Shown here piece by piece: positions 21,332-31,045 of a stretch of DNA of 64,000 nucleotides (position 1 is the stretch's first letter; the number at the start of each line of letters is the position of its first letter). A model generated the notes under the pieces. It was not told the DNA's origin. It made no database searches and saw only the letters and a list, made by a program, of their open reading frames with translations. Source of the DNA: Marsupella aquatica (lineage: Eukaryota > Marchantiophyta). The position numbers were made by a program, and so were the translations under genes. The stretch is taken from positions 18,042,001-18,106,000 of the forward strand of contig OZ316893.1 of the NCBI GenBank assembly GCA_973895155.1. The letters run 5' to 3'.

Positions 21332-22486
21332 GGTTGAAACCCAAGTTAGTTTGAACAATCCTAAAATTCAGCCGTCTAAATTATTATGTCTACCTTCACA
21401 GAAATAGGCGGGCCCTTACCAGTTGTGGAGTGCGTCGACAATAATCTCCAAAGCTGTCCTGAGATTTCTTCAACTACTGACCTTCAAGCAACAATAGGTA
21501 TGACGTTGACTGTTGTTCATTCACTTGTGATGCTCGAGATCGTCTCAAGCATTCCTTTGTTTTATCTCCCACTGTGGTGCGTCCCATGGCTCTCCAAACC
21601 CAAGAAACCCCCCCGCACAAGCCGATTCCTACAGGTTTCGTGCTTGGTCAAGGCCGTTTCCGTGGCTTAGCGGCATGGGACGCTGCTAACCTCCTTTCTA
21701 CTACTATTAACATTTACACACATATATTGGACAGATCCTTCATCGGGTCATGAGATACGCAGTCGGCCTAATCTAGGCCTTCTCTTGTCTTTCCCTCCTG
21801 TTGGTTAGGTATATTTGGATTCCGCCGCCGGAATGATCCCCAATTGGTTTGGTTAAGCCGCTAAGACCTCTCTCAGCTCGACACATCCAACTCTCACTCC
21901 CTTGCTTACTTCCCTTCTACTTGTTGATGTGGGCACTCTTCACACAAGTTAATGCGACACACAAATAGCAAAATGACTCCTTCTGACTGAGTTATACCAT
22001 GCACTTGCAATACAAACAGTACATCTCATACACAAGCTCTGCGAACTAAGCCGTGAGGCCAACTCTATTCAGTTCTTAGGTATGAGGAAACATGAATATA
22101 CACAAGGGTCACTGTATAACTAACCGAGAGCTTCTCTTACTACTTGATCCTAGCCCTGCTGGTGCAACTAAAAACTTGCTAAAGAAGAGGCCCTGAACTC
22201 CCCGCAGCCCAGGTACTTATCCTGGTTGTGGATCCGCCTGATTCCTTGCAGCGTAAGCCTAATCTACCTATTGTAATCTACCTAACTGTAATCTACCTAT
22301 GTACAGCGAGGCAGGAGCACAAGTGTCATCCTCACCCGTGGATCCAAAATTCCACTAATCTAAGTGTCAGGGCCGTCTCCTGGTCCTGATCCTAAGTCTA
22401 AACTTGGAGATCAGCGCCCGCCCTGCCCACTCACGCCTCCTACCTCCATGTTCGCCCTCCCTAAAAGGGACGGCGCCCTTACACCG
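21332..22486 (-). repeat. LTR-like segment of repeat B, copy 1
   Basis: No gene. About 21573-22460 resembles the family-A LTR in layout: a core TTCCGCCGCCGGAA at 21820-21833 is preceded by GGTTAGGTAT and followed by a TTAAG..GCT-AAG stretch, as at 610-690. It lies between the 3' end of aORF-B and the methyltransferase ORF. Exact ends are not visible because the second copy shares both sides. Copy 2 lacks about 75 bp including the core. A palindrome of the CTCGAGAT type sits at 21532-21550. Confidence 0.45.
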
Positions 22487-25400
22487 TCACGACACCGGTG
22501 GCTGGTCCTCAATGGACGCCCCCAACGCTTCCTTCGCAACCACTGCCGTTGGTCTGTCCTCTGACAGATTACCTGCCCCTGACCGAGTCAACTCTTCATT
22601 GGCCTGACTGGGTCCACCCTCGGCTTCGGCCTCAACATCGGTCACGGCCTCTGATAGGGCTACAGCCTCCCCGGCATGTTCTAGTGGAGGATCCGGTACC
22701 TCGGTAGCATTACTGGTTCTCCCGGCCTCGGCCTTGCCATCTCCACTTCCTAGGACTGGTGGATCCACCACCGTGCCGATGCCGGAGATTGGTGTCGGGT
22801 TTATCTTCTCGGTCACAACGGCTTGAGAAGCCGTATAACTCCCAGACCTAGAAGGTTTCCGCTTCTTCTTCTTCCCTATTTCGACAGCCGGTTCCTTCCC
22901 CTTGCCACTTACCTTCGGCACCGGGGTGAGTGTTTTGGCTTGTCCTTCGGCCAATACTACCCCTGGTAACTGGGTTCCCCCAATTGGAGTTGGACCTGAT
23001 GAAGCCAAGCATTTAAATACTACGGCTTGTGTCTTCAGCCGCTCCTTTTGGTTGTCAGCCCGCCGCTTTAGGTTCTCCATCTTCCTCGTGATTTCCTCCA
23101 ACTCCTCCTGGGTCTCGTCCAGGTCCTTGCGCGCCTCCTCCAGCTCCTTATTGGCTTCCTCCAATTCTTTCTTTAAGGTAGCCATCTCCTCCTGGGTTGC
23201 TCTTAGCTCCTTGTCGAGCTCTGCTATGACCACAGACTCCATCTTATGCATCTTGGCATAAGTCTGGTCGAGCTGGTCGTCCTTTTCACGCAGGTCGGCC
23301 TTGAAATTGGCCGTTAGGGATGCAAGCTCCTACTGCAGCACAATAATCCCTTGATAGGATTTCCCTAACTCTGCTTCCTTCTGCTCAAGGGCTCTGCGGA
23401 TATCTTTGAGCTCTCCTTTCAACGCCCTCTCCCTTCTCTGGTTCTACGCCATGGCCCGATTGTTGGTTGCTAAGTGGGCCTCCTCTGCATCCCTTAGCTC
23501 CCGCTTCCATTTCTCTCTTTCCTTGAATGCGCCGACCAACTCTCCTTGGGTCCGAGTCAGTTTATCTTTGATAATCTGATTGTCAGACTGAGCGGTATCC
23601 AACTGCCCCTGCATGATGTTTAGCTCATGCCGCTTAATCCGCAACTCATCTTGGGCTTTCTTGGCTACCTGCAGGACTTCCGCCTCGGCTTCCTTCTCCC
23701 TAAGCCGTCCTTCTCCCTAAGCCGCCGGATGACCTTGTCCTTCTTGCTTCTCTCCAAAGCCACTGCTTCTTCTAATCGGTGCTTTTCCAACATCTCCCTT
23801 TGGAAAAAGGGTCCCTGCTCCAACTCCTCCCCAAAGATGCTGAGCGCCAGGTCCCCACACATCTCCCCGTACTCCATGGCTCTATCCTTAGCATAGGTGG
23901 AGTAACTAGAAGTCATCGGCATCAACCACCGCGGCCTCTGCTCCCAAGCCGCCTTGCGGATTTCTTCTATGGTGGCAAGAGGGTTGCTTCTTTTTTCGGC
24001 AAGCCGCCTGATGTCCTCCGGCCAATCTCCTCCTAGTAAATCTTTCTCCCTAGCCAGGGCTGCTTTCTCTTCCTCCCTAAGTCGCTCCTGAAATTCTTGT
24101 GCCGTCTGCTTTATGCCGTCAAAGCTCGGGGGAGCAACCTCTGGTGGGGGAGACTTGGGGCTACTCTGATGGGTGGGGTCCCCTCGAACTACTCTTGGAA
24201 GCGTGGGGATAAATCGGCCACAGGTCCTTACTCCTGGAACATGATGATCCGACCCATAGTCGGAGTTATCATTGCTGTAGTCCTCCACCGCCTCCTCCAC
24301 TACTTGGACTCCCGGCTTCTCCCTTTGTTCCCCTGGTCCTGTCGTGCAAACGGCCTTACCCGATCACGGGCTCTGGTTCCTCTGGTTTCCAAGCTGTCGT
24401 CTCCCTCTACTCTCCGCGGGAAGGAGCCTTAAGCTGCTCTGCCTCTGATTCGGGGCTTGAGGCTCCCACGTACATTTGTACTCGGGGCTTGTGTTCCGGC
24501 CTCCCTCTCTCCTTGGCTCCGGTAAAGGGGTTTTCCCTCGTGAGTCGGCTTAGGCCGGCCTCTTGGGCAGTGTCCTGTGCCGTTGCCGTTGCTGGTGCCA
24601 TTCTCTCCTTCTCCAGCATTTTCAGCAGATTCTGCATGCCTGATTGCTGCATCGGCAAGTCTTCTTTCCTTGGCCGAAACACCTGCTCGATCGTCGGACT
24701 GTCGGGCTGGTTGGGCTTCTTTGGTGCCGGCCCCTGCTCAAGAACCTCCTCCGGTGCCCTTGCCGATAGGGGAAGTACTGGGGCAAAGATTTGACTTCTG
24801 GCATACCGGCACAACAGCGGCATGTGATAGCCAAGTCGGGACACGCTTCCCACGCCGATCACCTGCTGTTCCTCCTTCAAGATCTTCTTCAGTTGGTTGA
24901 GGAGGTACCCGTTGTAATCCCGGCTTGGGTCTGGCCTTTCTGCCAGGTAGACCTGAGCCTTGCCGATCTCTGCCCTCGGCAAGTTACAATGCATGGTCAC
25001 CCGCAAGAAATCGATCATCTCTCCGATGTGTGGGTTGGTGCAGGTGTTCCGGAAGAAGCCATTCTTCGTTGATGGTCCTGGGAATGACCGGAACTCCTTG
25101 TCAGGTAAGGTCTTCCTGGTATCAACCTTGGTCTTATTACCCATCGGCAAGCCAAACACCTCGGCAATCACCCGGGGAGTGAGATAGAAATCCTTCCCAT
25201 ACACCCTCGTGGAATTGGTCTCGGGTTCCCATGATCCCACGAATTCTAATAAGTCTGAGTCCGGCACCTCCGGCTTCAGCCATGGTAATCTTACGAAAGC
25301 TCCAAGCCGGATCCGACCATGAAGCCCTGATACTTCTTGGTCTGCATGGTCGTAAAGCATGCATCCTCCTCCCGTGCAAAGTGTAATTGCACTTCCTCCG

Positions 25401-25975
25401 GTAGGATCGCCGCCCAGCCTTTCCAGGTGTCATCGTTTGTTGGAATGGCATTGATGGGATCGACCTCTTCCTCTTTGGCTTCTCCCTGCCTCCTGCTCTG
25501 CTGCTCTGTTGGCTTCCTTAGTGCCGCCAACCTCGTTCTTTTTTTCCGGGGTGGCCTCTTCGTTGTTGTTTCCTTTCCTCTTCATCTTGGCTGCCGTGGA
25601 TGTTTCTCCTAGCAAGGTTGCCTTCGTCCACCCCTCTGTGTTACCCTTCAACTCCTAGTGTAGGTCGTTGCAGCGATTGATGGCTTCCCGGATACCGACG
25701 ATTCTATTTTTGCAAAACAGAAGGTCGTCGAGCTGATTGGCAGTAGGAGTCCACAAGAACTTGGCCTTGATAAGTTCTCCTCCTAAGAAAGCCGTCTTCT
25801 GCAGTTCCCAGAGCCGAGCGAGCTCCTGCCGTTCTCGAGCTGCTCTCTCTGATTCTTTGTCCTCGTAAGTCCCAATGTACTCAGTTGCCCGTTCGAACAG
25901 GCATCCCCAAAAATGTGCCGCTTGATTGACGTTGCTCATACCCTCCTTGAGTCGATCGTTGGTATCTGTTCCCAC
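22487..25975 (-). pseudogene. aORF-B1: plant-transposon domain plus long coiled coil (broken)
   Basis: This is a minus-strand coding region of roughly 1,100 codons in pieces: 25975-25655, 25530-25291, 25360-24407, 24300-23665 and 23251-22487. The 5' part has a helical domain (FWGCLFERATEY). The next has RVYGKDFYLTPRVIAEVFGLP, sharing the xLTxxxI/LxxxFGLP pattern of aORF-A and of plant transposon-protein domains. The last 450 residues are Glu/Lys-rich coiled coil, then a Ser/Gly-rich tail. Breaks include a frame change near 25310, a stop near 24300, and a 17-base tandem duplication at about 23690-23725 absent from copy 2. It parallels aORF-A in architecture but is a different family. The function is unknown. 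Confidence 0.65.
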
Positions 25976-26148
25976 CCCGAGTGCTTGCCTAAGCAGCTGA
26001 CAGTATTTGGCCTCCCGTAGTCGTCTGCCCAGTTTGTTCTTGCAAATGAGCCACTATTCCTTGCGAGCGGTCCTTACCCCTCTCCTCCTCTGGTCTTCCC
26101 TCCCGTTGGTCACCCCCATCCACCTAGCAGGATGACACCACTATCTCC
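25976..26148. other. End of repeat B and junction
   Basis: Homology to repeat B copy 2 continues to about 26127 (58775 in copy 2). The next 20 or so bases are unassigned before a family-A fragment starts at 26149. No gene is seen. Confidence 0.5.
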
Positions 26149-26221
26149 TTAACTTTGATTACCCGTCCCAGAGCGAGCTTTACCGACCCGAAGAAATATC
26201 AGGGTACTTCTTCGACGGAGG
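26149..26221 (+). pseudogene. Short plus-strand fragment of aORF-A
   Basis: About 73 bases match, in inverse orientation, the FDYPSQSELY...GYFFNG stretch of aORF-A (complement of about 3770-3840). The match stops where element D begins at 26222. With the larger fragment at 36257-37546 it suggests element D inserted into a plus-strand A element that also lost about 1 kb. Confidence 0.7.
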
Positions 26222-27915
26222 TGTCGTAAGCCGTAAGAACACAAAAGTAATAAAATATCTTTATAAACTCGGAATTCGATCCCTTTAGGAACAGAATTGG
26301 AATAGATTGAATGATATAGTAATTTTGAGAGGTTTAGAGTCTCTTACTCTATACAGCTCAAATTTTCCTTACAGGAAAAATAAGTAAACTAACGAAACAC
26401 AAACAAAATAGACTTTTGAGTTATGAATAAAGATAAGCTTCAATTGAGTGAGATCATTATCAGTTTGATATTGCCACTCCTTCAAAAAGGACTATGGTCT
26501 TATTATATAAAAACAAAATTTCTCTTAACTCATCTAAACTCTCCTTAAATCCATAAGAATACTGATTGAGAGATTTCTACTCACCAAACCCAAAGGTAGA
26601 TTTCTGATTACAAATACTAAGATATTCAATAAAATGCCATCAACATGGATTGATTATCAGTGATGCGCACTTTCAATCAATCACTAATGAATATACCAGA
26701 GTACAATAATGGTACTAACTACTGTGAAAATGGAATTTTGCTTCTCTCAATCAAGCATTAATTCTCAAATTGGCTAGCAAATCTCATTTGAGTAAGTCTA
26801 GTAGTGAATTTGATATGAATCTCAAAAGGGTGTGATTGTAATTCAGTCACACAAAGTATCTCCTGAATTCATTCACAAATCATAACATATATTTTACTTC
26901 CATACAAGTCTCCCTTGTTAAAATGGAAGGTGGAAAACTATTCAGAATTCTAACATCTGAATAACATTTTGTCCCCCCCCCCCCCTAGGACTGGTAAGGA
27001 AAGGGGTCTTATAGGTGTAGTCTGTCAACTGAAGAGTCATGACCTTTCAAACCTCAATATCTAAAAGGTAATCTTAAAATGGAAAAAGTAAAGTGTGGGA
27101 AATGCAGTGGACGCTTCACGAAGCGTCAATGTTTGAGTGAAAGTTTTGCAAAGCGTCGGTGTTTTCCGGTAAAACTAATAAATAGTGATCTTAATCTAAT
27201 AACTTCTAAACTAAAAGTCGGAAGGAGTTGAAACTTTTCTAGGGTACTCTACTACATATAGTCTATATGCTAGCAAAGTTTTAGACTTTTCTGAGATCTC
27301 TAAGTGCCTCAAATAAATCGGTAAAAGTGGCGCGGTGTTATAAAAGTGCAAAAAACGAAAATATTTCTAAGTGTCGGGAACATAGTGGACGCTTCAGAAA
27401 GCGTCCAAACTACAAAGGACTTTTGTGGACGCTTTAGAAAGCGTCGGCTGAATTTCGAGGTTTTGGTCGCAGCGTCTGGCTTCTGGGCTCCGGGTGCGAC
27501 GCTTTAGTCAGCGTCAGTGTCGATGTCGCCTTGGAGTGGCGGACGCTTCAGAAAGCGTCAGGTCTTATGGGGACGCTTTTAAGAGCGTCGCGGCGGTCAG
27601 GACTTGATAACGGACGCTTCCAAGTAGCATCAAGTTTTGGACTGCTCCAGTGGACGCTTCACGAGGCGTCCAGTACTTGGTGCCGGTCACAGACGTTGGA
27701 TTGGTGCCGCGGTTGAATGTATACTAACTTCTCAGGTGGACGCTTTAGAAAGCGTCCGGAGTTGGGCTGCTTGAAACAGAGTAGTGAGGGCGGACGCTTC
27801 AGAAAGAGTCAAAAGAATGCGGACGCTTCCGAAAGCGTCATCCTTAGCTCCAAAAAGTTTGGAAAAATCCCGATTAAGCTCTTATTCATAATATTCAACA
27901 AAAATGCCTTCCCAC
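26222..27915 (-). repeat. 3' LTR of gypsy D (about 1.7 kb), palindrome-rich U3
   Basis: The left edge TGTCGTAAGCC at 26222 abuts the family-A fragment. The right edge is placed just before the polypurine tract complement at 27917. It is AT-rich on the U5/R side, with a 13-base C run at 26973-26985. The half nearest the PPT (U3 in element sense) holds an array of GGACGCTT/AAGCGTCC palindromes (27109-27840). No second LTR is present in the window, so ends are inferred. Confidence 0.6.
27109..27840. repeat. Array of about 12 imperfect palindromes GGACGCTT-N4-AAGCGTCC
   Basis: Clear members lie at 27109-27127, 27387-27406, 27427-27446, 27499-27519, 27541-27560, 27572-27595, 27653-27672, 27738-27757, 27792-27811 and 27821-27840. 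A half site lies near 27150. Arms GACGCT/AGCGTC are the most constant; the 4-6 base centre varies (CAGA, TTAGA, CACG). Spacing is irregular (about 20-110 bases), so it is not a tandem satellite. Related sites recur at 30374-30548. Confidence 0.85.
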
Positions 27916-27916
27916 A

Positions 27917-27932
27917 TAGCCCTCCACTCAAA
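27917..27932 (-). promoter_or_regulatory. Polypurine tract of gypsy D (TTTGAGTGGAGGGCTA)
   Basis: On minus, TTTGAGTGGAGGGCTA directly precedes the 3' LTR and would prime plus-strand synthesis. The identical 16 bases occur at 30630-30645, just after the pol stop. Confidence 0.55.
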
Positions 27933-28036
27933 ATTTGCTGTATCCGCACAAGAAGAGAAGTGGTATGGTAAAAAAAACTGTCTTCTGAAGTTCTTCCGAT
28001 GGAATAAGAAGTTGCATCTTTACTGATTTGGAGTTG

Positions 28037-30109
28037 TCAAAATAAGAGGGGAGGCCAAACGTCAAGGAGAGGTAATCGAGCAAGTCCCCTAATTGCTTGT
28101 GATCCTTTAGTACGGGAAGAGGAATGAAGTTGGTTTCTCTTCAGCTGTTCTCTCAGTCGAATTAGATCTTTCTCATACTTATACTGAAGTGCATATCCAT
28201 CATGAGAAACCCATAGATAGTGATTATAAGGCCATGCCTTTCCTGGAAGTACAGGTGGAAATGGACAGGACACTCGTCTAAGGGTATACACCCAACATGA
28301 AATTTCATACTCAAAGAATTTTGTCTTCCTGTCCTTATCAATTGGTGGAACAATCTTGGGGAACTTGTACGTAGGAATCAAAGTACGAATACCTGCAGGA
28401 CATATCCCAGGCAGAATCTGTTGCTGTTGTCTGATACTCTCTACTTCCAAATGCCTGAAAGCCATATGGTAGTCTTTCTTGGTCCAAGAATTAATAGAAG
28501 TAAGATTGGGGACAGGAATAGGAGGTGGTAACTCAACCGATCTCCCTAATTTTGGTGGAATTCGAATAATTCGAGGATCTGCCTCATCCTCACTGCCATC
28601 ACTTGGCGCTCCTATCCATCGGAAAATTACTCCTGGAGTTGAGGAAGGAATCACAGACTCCTTAGCAGGTGGATAAGGTGGAGTCTCAGGAGAAGTAGGA
28701 GCAATGGTGGTCTGTACTCGTTCCAGAATCTCTCCACCTGTGAACTTTGCAGTTGGAAGCTCCCTCTCTGGCTGCAACTCCTCTGAATAAACAGCTGACG
28801 CATCTCTAGCTTCATTCGGTTCCTGCTCATTGACATTCTGCTCCGGTGCTTCTATCTGGACCTTATCAAAATATTCAGCAGCATGCAATTCTACCGAATC
28901 CTTAGCTCTCCGTAATCTCTTCCATGGTCTACGACTATAAGTGACCTGATTCTCATCCGAAGTTCGAGATGTGGTAACTGTAGGTTGGGTGTCTTGATGA
29001 GTTTCAAGAATGTTTTGCAAAGGAGGTTCTGGGCTCCCATTGGAGAGCTCATCCGATCCATAGTCCTGTAACGAAGCTAGAGCATCCTGGTTTACAGTAG
29101 ATAGAGATGGGAATAGCCAGGGCAAATCCTCCTGTACACTATCTTCGTCAAAAGAGGGAAAAATTGGGGCTTCACCTGGTGATTCCCCAATTGGCTCCTG
29201 TTCCTGGGCAGCTTCCTCTGGGTCATCGAAGGGATCGAGTCCCACAGATTGTGAATTAGCCTGGGTTTCATCCCGCATCTCCTCTTCGGTTTCGTGTATA
29301 TCTGTGGCTCCAGTACCCATAAATTGTTCGTACAGCTCTTCATCAACTGTAGGGGTCGCCTCCTCTAGAATTTGAGTTGTCTGCTCCAACGTTTCGACCA
29401 TACTACGAACATTCGGCAGCAACTCCACTTCTTCGCAATCTAATAAGGTACACAATGCATTCAAAGTAGCCTGTGATCCCTTGGGCTGCTCTTCCGGTCT
29501 ACAATTCATATCCGCCTTTACTTTAAGCATCAAATTGCGATGAATCCGCTTTTCTACCGGTAGCAGGCACCTCTTCTTGTAGTAAATATGCACAAGATAG
29601 GGAGTTAAGTGCACCATTCGCAGCTTCCTCTCTCATACTCAATTCCTGAAATTTTTCACCTGCGTGTGGATTACTCGATGTAAAATTTGTGTCCAATTAA
29701 TCGCCTTCCTCTGTTCCACGGAGAAAATCACAGTGGCTGCAAACGACAATGTGATTCGCGTCTGACTCTCAGGGTGAAAGATAGGGGAGAGGAAACGAAA
29801 TAAATGTTGGAGCCGCGCTTCTATACAATCTGCCGCCACCCAGCCATTTCGCCTCTTGAATGTCCCGGGGTAAAACAAAGATTCAACACACGCCCTGGGT
29901 TTGCCTTCCACTTTCTGTAGACCTTCTCCTATACTCGGAGTCGAATAGACTATCGAGATGAGCTCTTCATTCCAATTACTTGGCCTTGCGCGTATCTCCG
30001 GTCCTTCCTCTCCATCCCATTCGCCTCTATCAAACTGAATTCGCAAATGTTCCAAGGGAACTTCAAGAGACGCTTCAAACCCATAGTCGCCAAATCTTCT
30101 CTCAATCAT
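28037..30109 (-). pseudogene. aORF-C: additional ORF of gypsy D
   Basis: One frame runs from ATG 30109 to a stop at 28037 (about 690 codons), interrupted by two close in-frame TGA codons at 29639-29641 and 29633-29635. Part 1 (156 codons) and the start of part 2 (VHLTPYLVHIYYKK) form one globular helical domain with WNEELISIVYSTPS and FKRRNGWVAADCIEARL. Part 2 has a long acidic, Ser/Pro/Glu-rich linker and a C-terminal basic, Tyr/Trp-rich domain (RWIGAPSDGSEDEAD, KDYHMAFRHLEVE, ISCWVYTLRRVSCPF). No membrane segment is seen. It sits between pol and the 3' LTR in the same sense as pol, like aORF-A, but its sequence is not recognisably related. The function is unknown. Confidence 0.65.
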
Positions 30110-30373
30110 CTTCGATCAACTATACTTAATGGTATCGCAACAGCTATCGGACGCGCGGTGATATTCAGCTCTGTTTCCGCCATCGCTCAATCTGCAATCT
30201 TCGCATTTGCAGCTCCAATTTACTTCGATCAGGCCTCCTTTATGTCTATATCCACTATCAGTAGTGGCGCTACTGAAATTGGCTTCTTGATTCACTCGTC
30301 GCTTCTCTACTTCGACCCGTTGGACGCCACAATCCATCGCCGTACTCAAGAACGTTCAGAAACTTCTTATGTT

Positions 30374-30548
30374 GGACGCTTCAGAACGCGTCCTATATCC
30401 GGATGCAATTCTTGTGTCAGCAAGCGGACGCTTTCCAAAAGTGTCCTGTCGTGGAGGACGCTTCGCAAAGCGTCCTATAACTCTTTGGTCTTGGAATGAG
30501 GCGTCCAGTCGACTTGTCAACTTGGCGAGGACGCTTCAGTAAGCGTCC
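30374..30548. repeat. Second block of GGACGCTT/AAGCGTCC palindromes, upstream of aORF-C
   Basis: Members lie at 30374-30393, 30425-30445, 30456-30475 and 30529-30548, with a half site near 30500. This is the same motif as in the LTR U3. It sits between the aORF-C start (30109) and the end of pol (about 30650), next to a second PPT copy. Confidence 0.85.
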
Positions 30549-30629
30549 AAAATTTTAAAAATTTTCCGAGCATAATTTACTATTCTAAGCTATTCCTTAC
30601 TAATCTACCTCACAGGTATGAAGTATACC

Positions 30630-30645
30630 TAGCCCTCCACTCAAA
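30630..30645 (-). promoter_or_regulatory. Duplicate polypurine tract after gypsy D pol
   Basis: This is the identical 16-mer of 27917-27932 on minus. It starts at the pol stop codon region, so pol, a PPT and a palindrome block precede aORF-C, repeating the PPT-U3 order found at the 3' LTR. Confidence 0.55.
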
Positions 30646-30647
30646 CT

Positions 30648-31045
30648 ATGACATGTCCTCAGGAGTGGAAGACAAATGATATTGTTTTAATCTAAAGCCA
30701 TTAATTCTAGTATCCAAGGGGTGGCCCTCGAGAGTGGTTAAAGAAATAGAGCCATTAGCCCAAATCTTCGCTACTCTATAAGGTCCTATCCAATGAGTAT
30801 GTAACTTTCCCGGAAATAACATATAACGAGAATCAAATACTAATGCTAAGTCTCCCTCTACTAATTTAATGGGTTTAAGCTTCTGATCATAAGCTTGTTT
30901 TCATTTTCCTTGAACAAAAACTGTGTGTTCTAAAGCGAGCAAGCGATGCTCTTCTAATTGGTTAATGTCAACTAATCTAGAAGCTAGACTTTCATCAGGA
31001 GGCAGTCGGGCAGAAACAAGTAACCGCTTAGTAGGAACTGAAAAT
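30648..31045 (-). pseudogene. Gypsy D integrase C-terminal part (frame-shifted)
   Basis: The coding sequence continues after a one-base insertion near 31048-31055 that ends the upstream ORF. It carries HWIGPYRVAKIWANG (GPY/F module) near 30770-30800. It has one further in-frame stop near 30900 and ends at a stop close to 30646. No chromodomain is evident. Confidence 0.7.

Noticed and set aside
21386-21670. 94-codon ORF after the methyltransferase
   Set aside because: Lies in the LTR-like segment; the same frame is present in copy 2 only because the DNA is nearly identical. No domain is seen.
27109-27840. CRISPR-like array of short repeats
   Set aside because: Repeats are imperfect, palindromic and unevenly spaced, with no cas genes, and lie in a plant LTR.
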